A stretch of DNA of 64,000 nt from NCBI RefSeq assembly GCF_031877795.1, contig NC_133933.1, positions 23,030,029 through 23,094,028 on the forward strand. Direction: 5' to 3'. Below the pieces are notes generated by a model. The model did not search any database, had not been told where the DNA came from, and saw nothing but the letters and a program-made list of their open reading frames with translations. A program made the position numbers and the translations under genes. This document shows positions 52,701 through 62,800 of the stretch, piece after piece; the stretch's first letter is position 1; every line of letters begins with the position of its first letter. The stretch is from Strix aluco (Eukaryota; Chordata; Aves; Strigiformes; Strigidae).

Positions 52701-55700
52701 GCACAGCCACAAAGCCCTCTCGTCTTGATGCCCAGGTCCAAAATTCAAGGCTTGAGCCCATCCCCAACAGCTGTCCCTGGCACCAGGGGCCAGCAAAGGC
52801 TGGGGTGGGAAAGCACAGCAAATCCCCTCCCCTTCCCTTCACTGCTATGTTTACAGGCAAGAGCTGCAACAGCAGCTGGAGCCTCACCACTTTCTCCAGC
52901 ACTGGATATTAACAGGCCAATAAAACATGCCCTTGCACCGTGTCCTGGTGCTATATTGGGAGCAACAGCTGCAGGGAAATGAGATTACGGCAGGATGCGG
53001 CCACTGTAAGCTGCTGTGCTCGGTTCCCCTCGCACGTGGCTGTCACTCTCATTTGCCTGTGTGTCACAGCGCCGGCTGCACCGCCAGCACTACTGTGTAA
53101 ATCAGAAGGGCGCCTGATAACGGGGGACAATCAGCTGAGCAGCTGTGAACAACAGTGTGGCTGTTGCATCGTGCCTTGCCCTCCTCTGGTCCTTCTGCTC
53201 AGCCTGGGAGAAGAGCAGCTCCCTGAAGCGCTACAAGGGAAAGACTTGCACTGTTCAGTCCTTGATTGCTCTTAATTTAAAGCCTAATGAAGAGGCGATC
53301 TCTGTGCACTGCGAACTGGAATGAGAACACAGTGCTGGGGAGGCAGGAGATGGTGAGGAGTCTGAGCTCTCTGCTTCAGACATGTTGCACCCTGCAGAGC
53401 CTGCTCCAGTCCCAGCAGAAGCAATTAAAGCACAGGTTTTGGCAGGTAGGGATGACCCACAGAGCCATCCCTGGCAGCTAACAAACAAGGTCTCCAGCCA
53501 AGAGCTAAACGCTTCAGGAGGAGGTAAACTGAGGCACCAGCAAAGGCATGGCATGGGGCCAGCTCAAAGAAGCCAGGGAAGCAGGAACCAACAGCGTGCT
53601 TCACCTGACCCTCGAGAGATGTCTCCAGTGTGGGTCACCCCTCTGAGTGACCCCCAGGAGAGATGCGAGCAGTACGTGCTGGGGTGCTCTGGGCTTGGCC
53701 TTAGCTTGGCCTTTAGCGCTTCTTGCTGGTCTGCCAGTCCTTCTCCCATTACTCATCAATTCATCTACAGGGGATTAAGAAAATTCAAGAAATAAAACAA
53801 CTACAATGTCCTCCTTCTAACCCAAACATACTTTCTTTTGTTTTGCCTGAAGTCTCCAGCCCCTTCTAGCTGCCCAGTCAATAACATTAAAGGCAGAAGC
53901 GATGCTCCCCAGGACCAGTTTTGGATCCCCTCAGGACTAAGCTACCACAAAAAGCATGGTTCACTGCAAGTGCCCAAAATGAGGAGCTGCTCAGTCAGCT
54001 CCTGCTTTCTGTCATCTGCCCAGAAGTGACCGGAACCAGCAGGACCACAGCTGCCCTTGCCTGTGTACAAAGGAGAGGTGAGACACGCTGCCCTCGACTG
54101 CTGTGCCTGCAGGAGATGCAGCTTTGAGCTGGGTATGCTTCTGCTGTCAGGGTGATGGGCAAGATGGAATCTGCCCTGCTGCTCTGCAGACCTGCACTTT
54201 TTTGTTGCAGTGCTAACCTGCCTGGCTTCCCTCTGTCACGCTGATGCTCTGAGGCAGCGTTACACCCTGCAGCACAGCCAGCGCGTGCTCGGTTGGGACC
54301 AGCCTCCCGGGGCATAGCACCAGTAAGGGAAACATCACGCTCCGTAGGATGGGCAAGAAGCACAACGCCCATTGCAGGGCATCGGACAAGCTGACAGGAT
54401 GGACCTTCCCCAGAGGGCAGGCTGCCCTGTCACTATTCTCCCAAGAGCAGCTCAGGCTGGCTGCTGTCAGAGATGAGTGACAAGCAGAGATGGACAGCGG
54501 GTCAGGCACAGTGGGGCAGTCCGTCTCCTCCTGTCTAGCTCCCTTCTTGAATGTTTTGTTTGGGCCACTGATTCAGCGGGGGAGGCAGGAGGGCTGCCAC
54601 TCCCCTCCTAGGTTTCCTCAGAGCCACCCCACTCAGAGGAGCAGATGCTTTGGGTCAGTCTGGTGGCAAGACACCCACCCACAGAGAGAAAGCATGAAGG
54701 AGCAAGATCCTACTGCATAACGAGATATAAATAAATAAAATATGCTAGAGGAAAAAGGCATGTGAAGGAAACAACAGTGCCAGGCAGCGGATGGGTTACT
54801 GCAAGGCAGCAGCATCTGTTCCCTTGGATGACTGACAGCATCACCGTATGTGTTAAGACATAAGATCCTTCCTTCCTTGCTAGCTATCCTCCCCAGAGGT
54901 GTGAGCTATTAAAGCCAGGTTCTGATCTGTCTCCCTGACATTGAGTGCCTCCCCCTTCTTTCATGGATACAGTCTATTGCTCTGATCTGCAGCATTGCTA
55001 TGGCTTCAAAAAGAGAAAACAGCCCAGTCTGATCCAGCTCCGCTCGACAATGGGGGACAAGGGACAGGCTGTTACCTCTTTCATGTGCCCTCTCAAGTGT
55101 GCATGCAGGAGATTTCTTAATGCCCATCCTGCCCCATGATAATGGACAGAGGTGACTGAATTTGGGTCAGCTCTTAACCTCTTTTTTTCCATGCAAGAAA
55201 AATGATAGTGTCAAGGAGAGCCTGGCAGCGCTCAGCCATCTAGTGATACAGGAATGAATAAGCAGCCATGTTACTTTGCCACCTGCTTGCAGCATGCTGA
55301 TAGAGCTACTATTTCAGGCACTCTGCAAATTCAGGGAGGCACTGATGCCTGAGTTCATAGCTTCGAAATGCCGTCGTCAGACAATGGAGTAACAAAGACA
55401 CTTTTTTGCTTTATTAATGAGAATATAAATCAGGAAAGAATAGAAGGGTGCATATGGTGTTCTTTCATCTATTGGTAACACCAAAGCTGAAAACTGTGGT
55501 TTAGGGTATTTACCTATAGAAAATCAAAGCAGCATGGAAGGCAGGGAGTCCTGAGTACCAACAATTCTCAGTTCTCATCATTCGTGGTTGTAGGATCTCT
55601 TACTCACCTGAGACCATAACCTATGAATTTAAGTGACAGAAACTATGCAGAGCACTCAAAGTAAAGTCCAAAATGACCTTGTATCCATCTGGCATGACTC

Positions 55701-58700
55701 AGGAAGAGAAGCCAACACAGCAAGGCATAGGAGGAAGAAGAGTGACTCACCGAAGTTCTCCCCACCCCAGATGTCCATAGCACTGTCGTACTTCCCCAGG
55801 TGGTTGAACCAGGATTTGTCGATCACAAACAGCCCACCGGCAATGATGGGAGTCCTGCAGAATTGGTAAGGGAAAAAGGGACACGCTCTCAAACACTGCT
55901 GCAGCACCTGGATGCACAGAAGCAGCCCTTCCCTTTGCCTCCTCTTCCATGGTCAGGACACTACCTATGTATCTCTTTCTCACCAAATGAGGACAACACA
56001 CCTCAAAAAGCATCTGAGCCTTTTTTTCAGTTGCCTTGGTATTTTGCTGTCAATCATAAATTGCCTGGCACTTAATGACTGGCTAACGCACCCGTCAGCA
56101 CAACTCCTACAAGCCCGAAGTTCACAGCCCTGATTGTAGGCTTCAGCATCAAAAATGCACTTAGCGCTCAGGGGGGGTTATTCACTCAGACGGGCTTTTT
56201 GCCTGGAGCCAGCCTATTAAGAGCACCATTCCACTGGGGAGGGGAAGGCAGAGCCAATTCAGAAGGGCTTTTTAAAAGCCATCACTAGCTGTGTGATCTT
56301 TATTTCAAAACAGGGTTATTTTTCATTCTTTGGATTAGCTTAGAAAACTGCACAGAGAAGGTCTGTGGAGGAGGGGAGGACAGACCCAGAAGATAGCTTG
56401 AGGAGACTCACCATTTGCTGGCACAAGTCCTGTCTCCATTCAACTGCAGACTGTGGACGCCTTAGTGTAGGCTTGGGAGGAGCTGGGGTGACTGCTGTGC
56501 CCAGCCCTACATGGCAGGACAACGAGGAACGCAAGGCAACCCTTTGGGAAGCCAGCAAGAGCCCCTGTTAACAACAGCGTCCTAAGCAGCAGCAGTGTTT
56601 TGCTCCCCTGCAAGCTTTCTGAGGCCCTGAACTTCCCCCAACACTTAGTCTCCTTCATGCCGCACACCTCAGCACTTCATGGCTGGGGATGCAGACACCA
56701 GCACTAGGCTTGCTGCCAGGAGATTTTCAGCAGAAAGAAGGATTCCCTCCATCCCACGGCATGAGGACAGATGGCATCTCTCCCATTCAGTTTTGCTCTC
56801 TCTCCTGAGAGAGCACATCCTGAATTTCTAAGGAGCCTTCAGCGAGGTCCAGAAGAGCAGTGCTGACCTGGAAAGGCTGAACTACACACTACATTTTTAT
56901 CAAGTATGCTGAGGACACTGCCTTATTTTTAAGCGACAGCTGAGCTGAGAGAAGCAGGAGTCTAGAGCACTGGGCTTTTCCTCTAACCATATTCAGCCTC
57001 CTTAGCACTACCAAAACACAAATAACCATAAATATACCACTTCTACCCTTGTAGCACCCTCAGGCTTCAGTGTTGGGAGGTGAAGCTGTACTGCAAAACC
57101 CAAGCTAGCCAGGAGCTCGCTACAGGTATTAGAAGTTCAGAGATGTCCTGGAAGGAATATCACACTGCTATGGTGCATGGTGACACACATGAGGTCAGAT
57201 GAGATGCCTGTCCTGCCCCATGTTCCTCAGGTGCCTCCTTCCCCCTCTTGACTTACTTAATGGGTTCAGTAGGATCAAGACGTTTGGCTTTCTGCTCCGG
57301 GGAAAGCTGCTCCCATTTGAAATGCAGACTCCAGTCAAAACCTTAAACAAAATTAGAGAAGTACCATGGGGAAATTAGAAATGGGTATGGATTAGGAGGC
57401 AATTCAGGCTGCAGAAGCTGTGTTTCATGGAGTATTTTCATAGAATCATAGAATGGTTTGGGTTGGAAAGGACCTTAAAGATCATCTAGTCCAACCCCCC
57501 TGCCATGGGCAGGGACACCTTCCACTAGACCAGGTTGCCCAAAGCCCCGTCCAACCTGGCCTTGAACACTGCCAGGGAGGGGGCAGCCACCACTGCTCTG
57601 GGCAACCTGTGCCAGTGTCTCACCACCTTCACAGTAAAGAATTTCTTCCTAATATCTAATCTAAATCTACCCTCTTTCAGTTTAAAACCATCACCCTTCA
57701 TCACTACACTCCCTGATAAAGAGTCCCCCCCCATCTTTCCTGTAGCCCCCTTTAAGTACTGGAAGGCCACTATAAGGTCTCCCTGGAGCCTTCTCCAGGC
57801 TGAACAACCCCAACTCTCTCAGCCTGTCCTCATCAGGAAGGTGCTCCAGCCCCCTGATCATCTTTGTGGCCTGCTCTGGACCCGCTCCAACAGGTCCATG
57901 GCCTTCTTATGTTGGGGGCCCCAGAGCTGGACACAGCACTGCAGATGGGGTCTCACAAGAGCAGAGTGGAGGGAGAGAATCATCTGCTGGCCACACTTCT
58001 CTTGATGCAGCCCAGGATACAAGTGGCTTTCTGGGCTGTGAGTGCAAATTGCTGGCTCATAGTCAGTTTTCCACCCACTAATACCCCCAAGTCCTTCTCC
58101 TCAGGGCTGCTCTCAATGCACTCTTCGCCCAGCCTGTATTTGTGCTTGGGATTGCCCTGACCCATGTGCAGGACCTTGCACTTGGCCTTGTTGAACTTCA
58201 TGAGGTTTGCACAGGCCCACCTCTCCAGCCTGTCCAGGTCCCTCTGGATGGCACATCCCTTCCCTCCAGCGTGTCGACCGCACCACACAGCTTGGTGTCA
58301 TCAGCAAACTTGCTGAGGGTGCGCTCAATCCCACTGTCCGTGTCACCAACAAAGATGTTAAACAGTACCAGTCCCAACACCGACCCCTGAGGAATGCCAC
58401 TCGTCACTGCTCTCTACTTGGATATTGAGCCATTGACAGCAACTCTTTGAGTGTGACCATCCAGACAATTCCTTATCCACCAAGTGGTCCATCTGTCAAA
58501 TCCATGTCCCTCCAATTTAGAGAAGGATGTTGTGAGGGACAGTGTCAAAAGCTTTGCACAAGTGCAGGTAGATTATGTCAGTTGCTCTTTCCTTATCCAC
58601 CAATGCTGTAACCCCACTGCAGAAGGCCACCAGATTTGTCAGGGATGATCTACCCTCGGTGAAGCCATGTTGGCTGTCACCAATCACCTCCTTATTTTCC

Positions 58701-59856
58701 ATGTGCCCTAGCATATTTTCCAGGAGGACCTGCTCCATGATCTTGCTGGGCACAGAGGTGAGACTGGCTGGCCTGTAGTTTCCTGGGTCCTATTTATTTC
58801 CCTTTATAAAAATGGGGGTTATGTTTCCCCTTTTCCAGTCAGCGGGAACTTCACCAGACTGCCACGACTTCTCAAATATGATGGACAGTGGCTTAGTCAC
58901 TTCATCCGCCAGTTCCCTCAGGACTCACGGATGCATCTCATCAGGTCCCATGGACTTGTGCACCTTCAGATGCACAATTGTCTTGATGGTCTTGAACCTG
59001 ATCTTCTTCTACAGGGTGGACAGTTCTTCTTTCTCCCAGTCCCCACCTTTACCTCCTGTGTCTTGGACGGTGTGGCTGGAGCCCTTGCTGGTGAAGACTG
59101 AAGCAAAAAAGTCAGAGTACCTCAGCTTTCTCCATATCCCAGGTGACCAAGTCTCCCTTTTCCTTCCAGAGAGGGCCCACATTTTCCCCACTTTCAAAAA
59201 ACTTAATCCATGGAGATGCAGCTCTTGGTAGAAGAGTCCAATGACTAATATATTTTACTACTGCATATGAACAAGAAACAACATACTTCATTACAATTGC
59301 AAAGTCAAGCACTGCAAAGGCAGGAAAAGTCAGAATTAAAGCTCCTGCTGAAACCTCACTTTGTCCCCTTGTGCACACAGACACACGCTCAAATGGATAT
59401 TGCGTGCTACAAATAGCACAGGCATACTAATAAGCGCTACAGTCGCATCCTCTATTTGTTGCCTAGACATCCCCCATTCCTCTTGTCGGCAGCCCAGCTT
59501 TCAGTGCTGCCAAGGGTGGCTTCAACATGACCCTTATTTCCTGCTTGACCTCTTCATCCACTGTAGCAAACACCATTCCTCACGCCATGCTTACCGGTCT
59601 CTAAAACAGCTTGAAAACAGCCAGCAGGGTGCACTGAACAGTGCTAATGTGCTTTTTGCAAGATAGCAGGAGCCAGCGGTGTGGTGCACAGCCGCCAGCT
59701 CCTCCAGCCAGTGCATGTTCTCACCATGGGATGGACACCCACAGGGCATGTACGTGGATTGGACTTACCTCCTCTGAGATCCGAGGAAGCTGCCACATAG
59801 GCAAAAGTGTCCAAGTTAATGATGTCAATAACAGGGCTGACCACTCGGGTAGAATC
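37586..59856 (-). CDS. GALNT14: Polypeptide N-acetylgalactosaminyltransferase 14, last nine coding exons (partial)
   Basis: This gene encodes a Golgi type II membrane enzyme that moves GalNAc from UDP-GalNAc to Ser/Thr, the first step of mucin-type O-glycosylation. Nine exons (59769-59856, 57257-57341, 55751-55854, 51162-51288, 48468-48560, 47062-47145, 45771-45915, 38319-38438, 37586-37744) join at GT-AG sites into 1005 bp with no stop until the end, giving 334 residues. Residues 1-about 200 are the C-terminal half of the catalytic domain, with the WGGEN Gal/GalNAc-T motif and the GHVFR histidine that binds Mn2+ in the family. The rest is a ricin-type beta-trefoil lectin domain with CLE, CLS and CLD repeats and three QxW motifs. 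The length from this point matches the human enzyme (about 552 in total). The membrane anchor, stem and DxH exon lie to the right of the window. Identity as GALNT14 rather than GALNT16 rests on the lectin domain ([19 protein letters not shown], the MSQRWDMV end). Confidence 0.95.
37745..38318 (-). other. GALNT14: GALNT14 intron (beta to gamma repeat)
   Basis: A 574-bp phase-0 intron with GTGAGG donor and TTCTCAG acceptor. No repeat or gene seen inside. Confidence 0.9.
38319..38438 (-). CDS. GALNT14: GALNT14 exon for lectin beta repeat
   Basis: Exactly 40 codons, phase 0 at both ends. It starts EWTYTYN (finishing a QEW begun in the previous exon), contains [11 protein letters not shown] and LSPC, the cysteine pair of the beta repeat, and ends GDNKQ before a GTGAGG donor. 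The CLS and the Tyr-Thr-Leu-Phe-Pro-Gly stretch closely match human GALNT14 (CLSV.TLFPG). In this family the lectin domain binds GalNAc already placed on the substrate and steers follow-up glycosylation. Confidence 0.96.
39510..39600 (-). mobile_element. Short CR1 3'-end remnant
   Basis: GGGCTGGAAGGGGTTTCTG, then GGGCATCCATCCAG and GTGCAAAGCAGGATCAACTC, resembles the reverse complement of the CR1 3' terminus (ggttggaagggacct, catctagtcc, caaagcagggtcaac). Old, with the terminal 8-mers lost. Confidence 0.55.
41525..41564. repeat. 20-bp tandem duplication, two copies
   Basis: CCAGCACAGCAGTAACAACA occurs twice in a row without mismatch. The lack of divergence points to a recent event. Confidence 0.95.
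45085..45220 (+). mobile_element. MIR-like (CORE-SINE) remnant
   Basis: TTATCCTCCCTGTTTTATAG with ATGGGAACAGTGAGAGAACTGACGTGCCCAAAATCACAAAGGG, then CAGGTTTTGAAGC and a CTCCAGCGACTCCACTGCA end follow MIR order: tccccattttacagatg, gaaactgag, cttgcccaaggtcac, gaacccagg, ccactgca. One of the clearer ancient SINE traces in the window. Confidence 0.7.
45771..45915 (-). CDS. GALNT14: GALNT14 exon for lectin alpha repeat
   Basis: 145 bp after a CACAG acceptor. The first base completes an Arg codon; 48 codons follow, ending AATAQ at a GTAAGA donor. It begins IPEES, contains [14 protein letters not shown] and LSLNPC (the alpha-repeat cysteine pair). Human GALNT14 shares IPKESS, IRQRQKCLESQ and LKLSPC. 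The stretch between the two cysteines (SEVQEFPV) and the segment after NPC (ISSKGMAAT) are diverged from human, which is usual for this part. Confidence 0.94.
45916..47061 (-). other. GALNT14: GALNT14 intron, 1.1 kb
   Basis: A phase-2 intron (GTAGGG donor, CACAG acceptor) that splits an Arg codon. Nothing else recognised. Confidence 0.9.
47062..47145 (-). CDS. GALNT14: GALNT14 exon, end of catalytic domain and linker
   Basis: An 84-bp exon between a TTCCCACAG acceptor and a GTAGGG donor. It encodes [16 protein letters not shown], then [22 protein letters not shown] is the near-invariant block that closes the catalytic domain in this enzyme family and leads to the lectin linker. Split codons at both ends give Asn at the start and Arg at the end. 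Confidence 0.96.
47146..48467 (-). other. GALNT14: GALNT14 intron, 1.3 kb
   Basis: A phase-2 intron with GTAAGT donor. No repeat or gene recognised. Confidence 0.9.
48468..48560 (-). CDS. GALNT14: GALNT14 catalytic-domain exon ([10 protein letters not shown] block)
   Basis: A 93-bp exon after a TCCTTCAG acceptor. It encodes [20 protein letters not shown], then [30 protein letters not shown] is diagnostic for the GALNT2/14/16 subgroup. Human GALNT14 has Tyr where this has Phe after DE. The exon is CpG-rich compared with its introns. Confidence 0.96.
48561..51161 (-). other. GALNT14: GALNT14 intron, 2.6 kb
   Basis: A phase-2 intron, GTAGGT donor. Several overlapping short frames at 49.1-50.6 kb have no domain. 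No repeat family recognised. Confidence 0.88.
51162..51288 (-). CDS. GALNT14: GALNT14 catalytic-domain exon (metal-binding His)
   Basis: A 127-bp exon after a TTTTCTTGTAG acceptor. It encodes [30 protein letters not shown] and [11 protein letters not shown]. The His in GHVFRK is the third Mn2+ ligand in this family (with the DxH residues, which are outside the window). The CGGSLE and PCSRVGH cysteines form a conserved disulfide pair. The human protein reads almost the same. Confidence 0.97.
51289..55750 (-). other. GALNT14: GALNT14 intron, 4.5 kb
   Basis: A phase-1 intron, GTGAGT donor. The GC-rich middle (52.3-53.6 kb) keeps frames open by chance, including 212 codons on the minus strand (52264-52902). 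A short (TCC)n lies at 52470-52488. No repeat family or extra exon recognised. Confidence 0.85.
52470..52488. repeat. (TCC)n microsatellite
   Basis: About six TCC units within the GC-rich part of the intron. Confidence 0.9.
55751..55854 (-). CDS. GALNT14: GALNT14 catalytic-domain exon (WGGEN motif)
   Basis: A 104-bp exon after a TTCTGCAG acceptor. It encodes [27 protein letters not shown] and IWGGENF. The D-WGGEN Gal/GalNAc-T motif holds the glutamate and tryptophan used in catalysis and acceptor contact. The [10 protein letters not shown] part looks slightly more like GALNT16 than human GALNT14 (AWFDYLGKYD), but the lectin domain decides for GALNT14. Confidence 0.97.
55855..57256 (-). other. 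GALNT14: GALNT14 intron, 1.4 kb
   Basis: A phase-2 intron, GTAAGT donor. Nothing recognised inside. Confidence 0.9.
57257..57341 (-). CDS. GALNT14: GALNT14 catalytic-domain exon (FDWSLHF block)
   Basis: An 85-bp exon that starts after TTTGTTTAAG. It encodes [20 protein letters not shown] and [31 protein letters not shown] is shared with human GALNT14 and GALNT16. It completes a Gly begun in the previous exon and ends with AA of a Lys codon. Confidence 0.96.
57438..59190 (-). mobile_element. CR1 LINE, 5'-truncated, about 1.75 kb
   Basis: The minus strand runs from mid reverse transcriptase to the 3' end. The end is marked by tandem ATTCTATG 8-mers (TCATAGAATCATAGAAT on the plus strand at 57438-57454), the CR1 hallmark that replaces a poly(A) tail. 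It is in the same orientation as the host gene. The copy lacks the CR1 ORF1, the endonuclease part and the promoter, so it was dead on arrival or nearly so. It is much better preserved than the one at 11.5 kb. Confidence 0.97.
57525..58753 (-). pseudogene. CR1 reverse transcriptase remnant, frameshifted
   Basis: Minus-strand pieces encode the RT in order: IGDSQHGF, a [13 protein letters not shown] box (58517-58753), IPQGSVLG and the catalytic FADD (58297-58308), then DLDRLERWA and KCKVLHMG (57980-58288), and a late RHWHRLP segment (57525-57770). These use three different frames, so at least two or three indels interrupt it. The FADD aspartates remain, but no intact enzyme can be made. Confidence 0.9.
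59769..59856 (-). CDS. GALNT14: GALNT14 catalytic-domain exon, first present in the window
   Basis: An 88-bp exon after a CTGCTTTCCAG acceptor. It encodes [29 protein letters not shown], phase 0 at its 5' side. [15 protein letters not shown] is strongly conserved in human GALNT14; here Ser replaces the Cys of VVCPVID. If its disulfide partner in other family members is kept, that partner may be unpaired here; its partner would be in an exon outside the window. It follows the DxH exon in the usual gene order. Confidence 0.96.
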
Positions 59857-62800
59857 CTGGAAAGCAGAATTGAAATGACTCATGACTTCAGATCACATTG
59901 CTCAAACTGGTCAAGGGATGCTCTAAACTCTTGGAGACACCAGGTTGCTGAAAATCTTGGTGTCATGTAGGTTTGTCAGGGACAAGTGCCCATCACTGCC
60001 CTCTTCTCCTCAGTCATCACATCAGTTCATCCAAAGAATTAATGGCAGCAGCACCAAGCAGCAGAGGTATTGCTGGGAACCAGAGACACACCAGCAAGAG
60101 ATGCTGGGAAGCCAGGCACTGTCTCTCCTGGGAAAGAGGACTGCGTGCTGCTGGGCCACTGAGCTGGCATCTCTCACCAGCTTTGGCTTCACCCGCAGTC
60201 TCCCCCTCCACAGGCTGTGCATGTACTTGGCGCCCAACTTGTCTGTATGCAAAGCTCTGTCTGTCTTTTGCAAATTCACCTATTTTACCTCCCTTAAAAA
60301 CTTTTTACTGGAGCTCAGAAGTCAGGCAACAAACAGGCAGTTGAAAAGACAGAGGAAAAACACAGGCAGTCAAGCAGCTTAAATACAGATATTTTTTAAA
60401 TGTACAAACTATGGGGTCAGAGTTTTGCCAAAGGTGTGAAAGGGTTAAAAAAAAGATATGAATTATTTTAAATAATTGGTAGTGATTTAAGTAACATTTT
60501 GTTATGGGCAAAGATATTATGCAAACAGTTATGAACAAAAATATCTACAGGAGGAAGAGACTCTGACAGCTTTGACTTGTCTCTTATCTCCCTTTTCTTT
60601 TCAAAAATCCCAAACTCCAATTATAGCTCAAACTTCAAGCTTTTACCCTCACTAGATCAAATAGTTTTTCACAGCCATGCAAAGGAAAGCATCTGAGTGC
60701 ACACAGGCTTGCTCTCTCCCAGAAAAGATTTTGTTTTAGAAATTAGTCCTAACAAAGAAGTATTCAAATGCAGCTGTAAGAAGCAGCAACCAAAAGCCAT
60801 GAGCTGGGAGTTGGACTAGAGCTCAGGTTTTCCAAATGAGCAAGACAAATACTTAGTATTTCCATAACAACGTCAAGTCAGGAGTCTTAACATGACTTTC
60901 TGTGAGTCAAACATCCCACTGAAAGGGCAAGGTTTGCTGTACCTACATACCACATGGAGAAACTGAAGCCATGTTCAAGCGTGATGAGCCTTTCAGACCC
61001 ATCATAGCTGCTGCACAGTGCCACCAAACTGTCACAGCTCAATATACCCAAGCATCCTTTAGTTGCCTGAGGGTAGGGGAAAGGTTTTAAGCAAAGCACC
61101 TGCTTTGTGTGCCAAACACTGAAGGGAAAGGATCACATCTAGCCATTTAAAACTTGCCCCTCAAGCATCTTACTGGTGAACACTTCTAATCAACTGACAC
61201 TCATCCCCAATTTCTATTCCACTCCTACTTGTTACAGGGCACAACTTCTTGCAAGAAAATCCCTTTTACATCTTGGTGCATTACTGCAAAATGCTAGCCT
61301 TCAGCAGTACAACCTTCTCCATGCCTCACTTTCCCTGCCATGTCACGGGAACATTTATATTTACTCAGCTTTCATGAAGGTCTCTCTGGCCCTCAAAAGA
61401 AAAGAACGGTATGCTCAAGAGCACAGCACTATTGATACGATTTATTTTGGGCAGAGCACCAGATCTTATTATAGGCAGCTTCACCCTTCTGGTTTTTTGA
61501 TACCCTCCCATGCCAGGGCATGTTAATATTAGTAACACCCAAATCTTCAATCTTCTTTCACATGAAATCCTCAAAAATCTGAGAATGCATTTCTCCAATA
61601 CACTTCTCAAACATACTAAATTATGAAACATACCAGAAAAAAACTCAGAAAATGGTCCTGAAGACAACGGATACATTTCAACCTTGGAAAAGGACCTTGA
61701 TTCCAGCTTGTCTCCCAGCCTCTACATCATGACCATGTAATGGACAACAAAAAGGGCCACAGTTTCTCCTCCAGCCCCACAGCAGCAGCAGGCAAGGCCA
61801 GAGGGCCAGGCTGCCCCTCAGCTGCCTCCCCCTGCCCCAGGAGAGCTTCAAACTTGGGGGAGGATGCTTGAGCTGAAAGTGGGGAGACACCATCCACTGG
61901 TTCATCCCAATGCCATTTGCAAATTGAGTTTTGGGGCGAGCTCGTTGAGTCATACTGTAAAAACGCCTTGGGCTGGATAATTACATTTTTAGAAAAGTTA
62001 TTCAGTCGAGATGCACCGTTAATGGCTTTAGAGACATTTGTTCTGTAAGTAAAAACAAGAGCCTGTGCCCACGCACTCACAGTCATACGCTTGCAAACAC
62101 TCTGGTGCAAAACACCCACTGTCACTGTCACTCCCTGGGACATGCACCCTTCCAGGCACAGGTCTGAGACCCCCCAGACACCCTTTCTTCCCCCCACATC
62201 TCTTCACTTGCTCTTAGACTTTCTAGTCCTGCTTGTTTCCAAACTCACATGCTGGGCAGGCACTGCCCACAGCTGAAAGTGAGCGTGGGCCTGCGGACGG
62301 GTGCCTTCAGCTGCTGGGAAAGCTCGACGTGGGGCTTGAGGGGCACCTTCATGCAGATGCATGGTTGGCACATGTGGGCTCTGGCATTTCCCACCACAGA
62401 AAGCTGCAGGAATAGCTGCTCTGGCTGAGAAAATAAAAGATAAGTGATGCACGGACTGGCTGGTGGTGGCAAAAGTGCTCGGTGTGCTTTGAGGCACTCA
62501 CTGATCCTTTGCTTGAAACTTGTATCACATTAGCTCAAAGCAGACTGTTCCTAAGACTAACACGGTAAGAAAACACTCTTTCTAGGTAGCTAATCCTCAC
62601 CGCAGCGGTCGCACAGGGAAGCCATCTCTGTAGCACAGCCTGAAGGTGGCAGCAGTAACATTTCATACACTTCATTGATCAATATTTTAACCCTGATGGA
62701 AAGGATTGGTATGGTGGGAAGAAAGAAACCGATGAGACTCTGCCCTTATCCTGCAGCTTTTGTGAGCAGTTAAAAAGCAAGCAAGGAGGACTCCACTTGC

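Larger units (their letters stand above)
57342..59768 (-). other. GALNT14: GALNT14 intron hosting a CR1 element, 2.4 kb
   Basis: A phase-1 intron, GTAAGT donor. About three quarters of it is the CR1 copy at 57438-59190; without it the intron would be near 0.7 kb. Confidence 0.9.

Noticed and set aside
52264..52902. 212-codon open frame on the minus strand, the longest in the window
   Set aside because: It lies wholly in a GALNT14 intron in GC-rich DNA, with overlapping open frames on the other strand. It has no domain, no conserved motif and odd composition (a run of Arg from the TCC repeat).
57535..58428. Plus-strand open frames of 70-156 codons
   Set aside because: They are antisense shadows of the CR1 element; the real protein remnants are on the minus strand.
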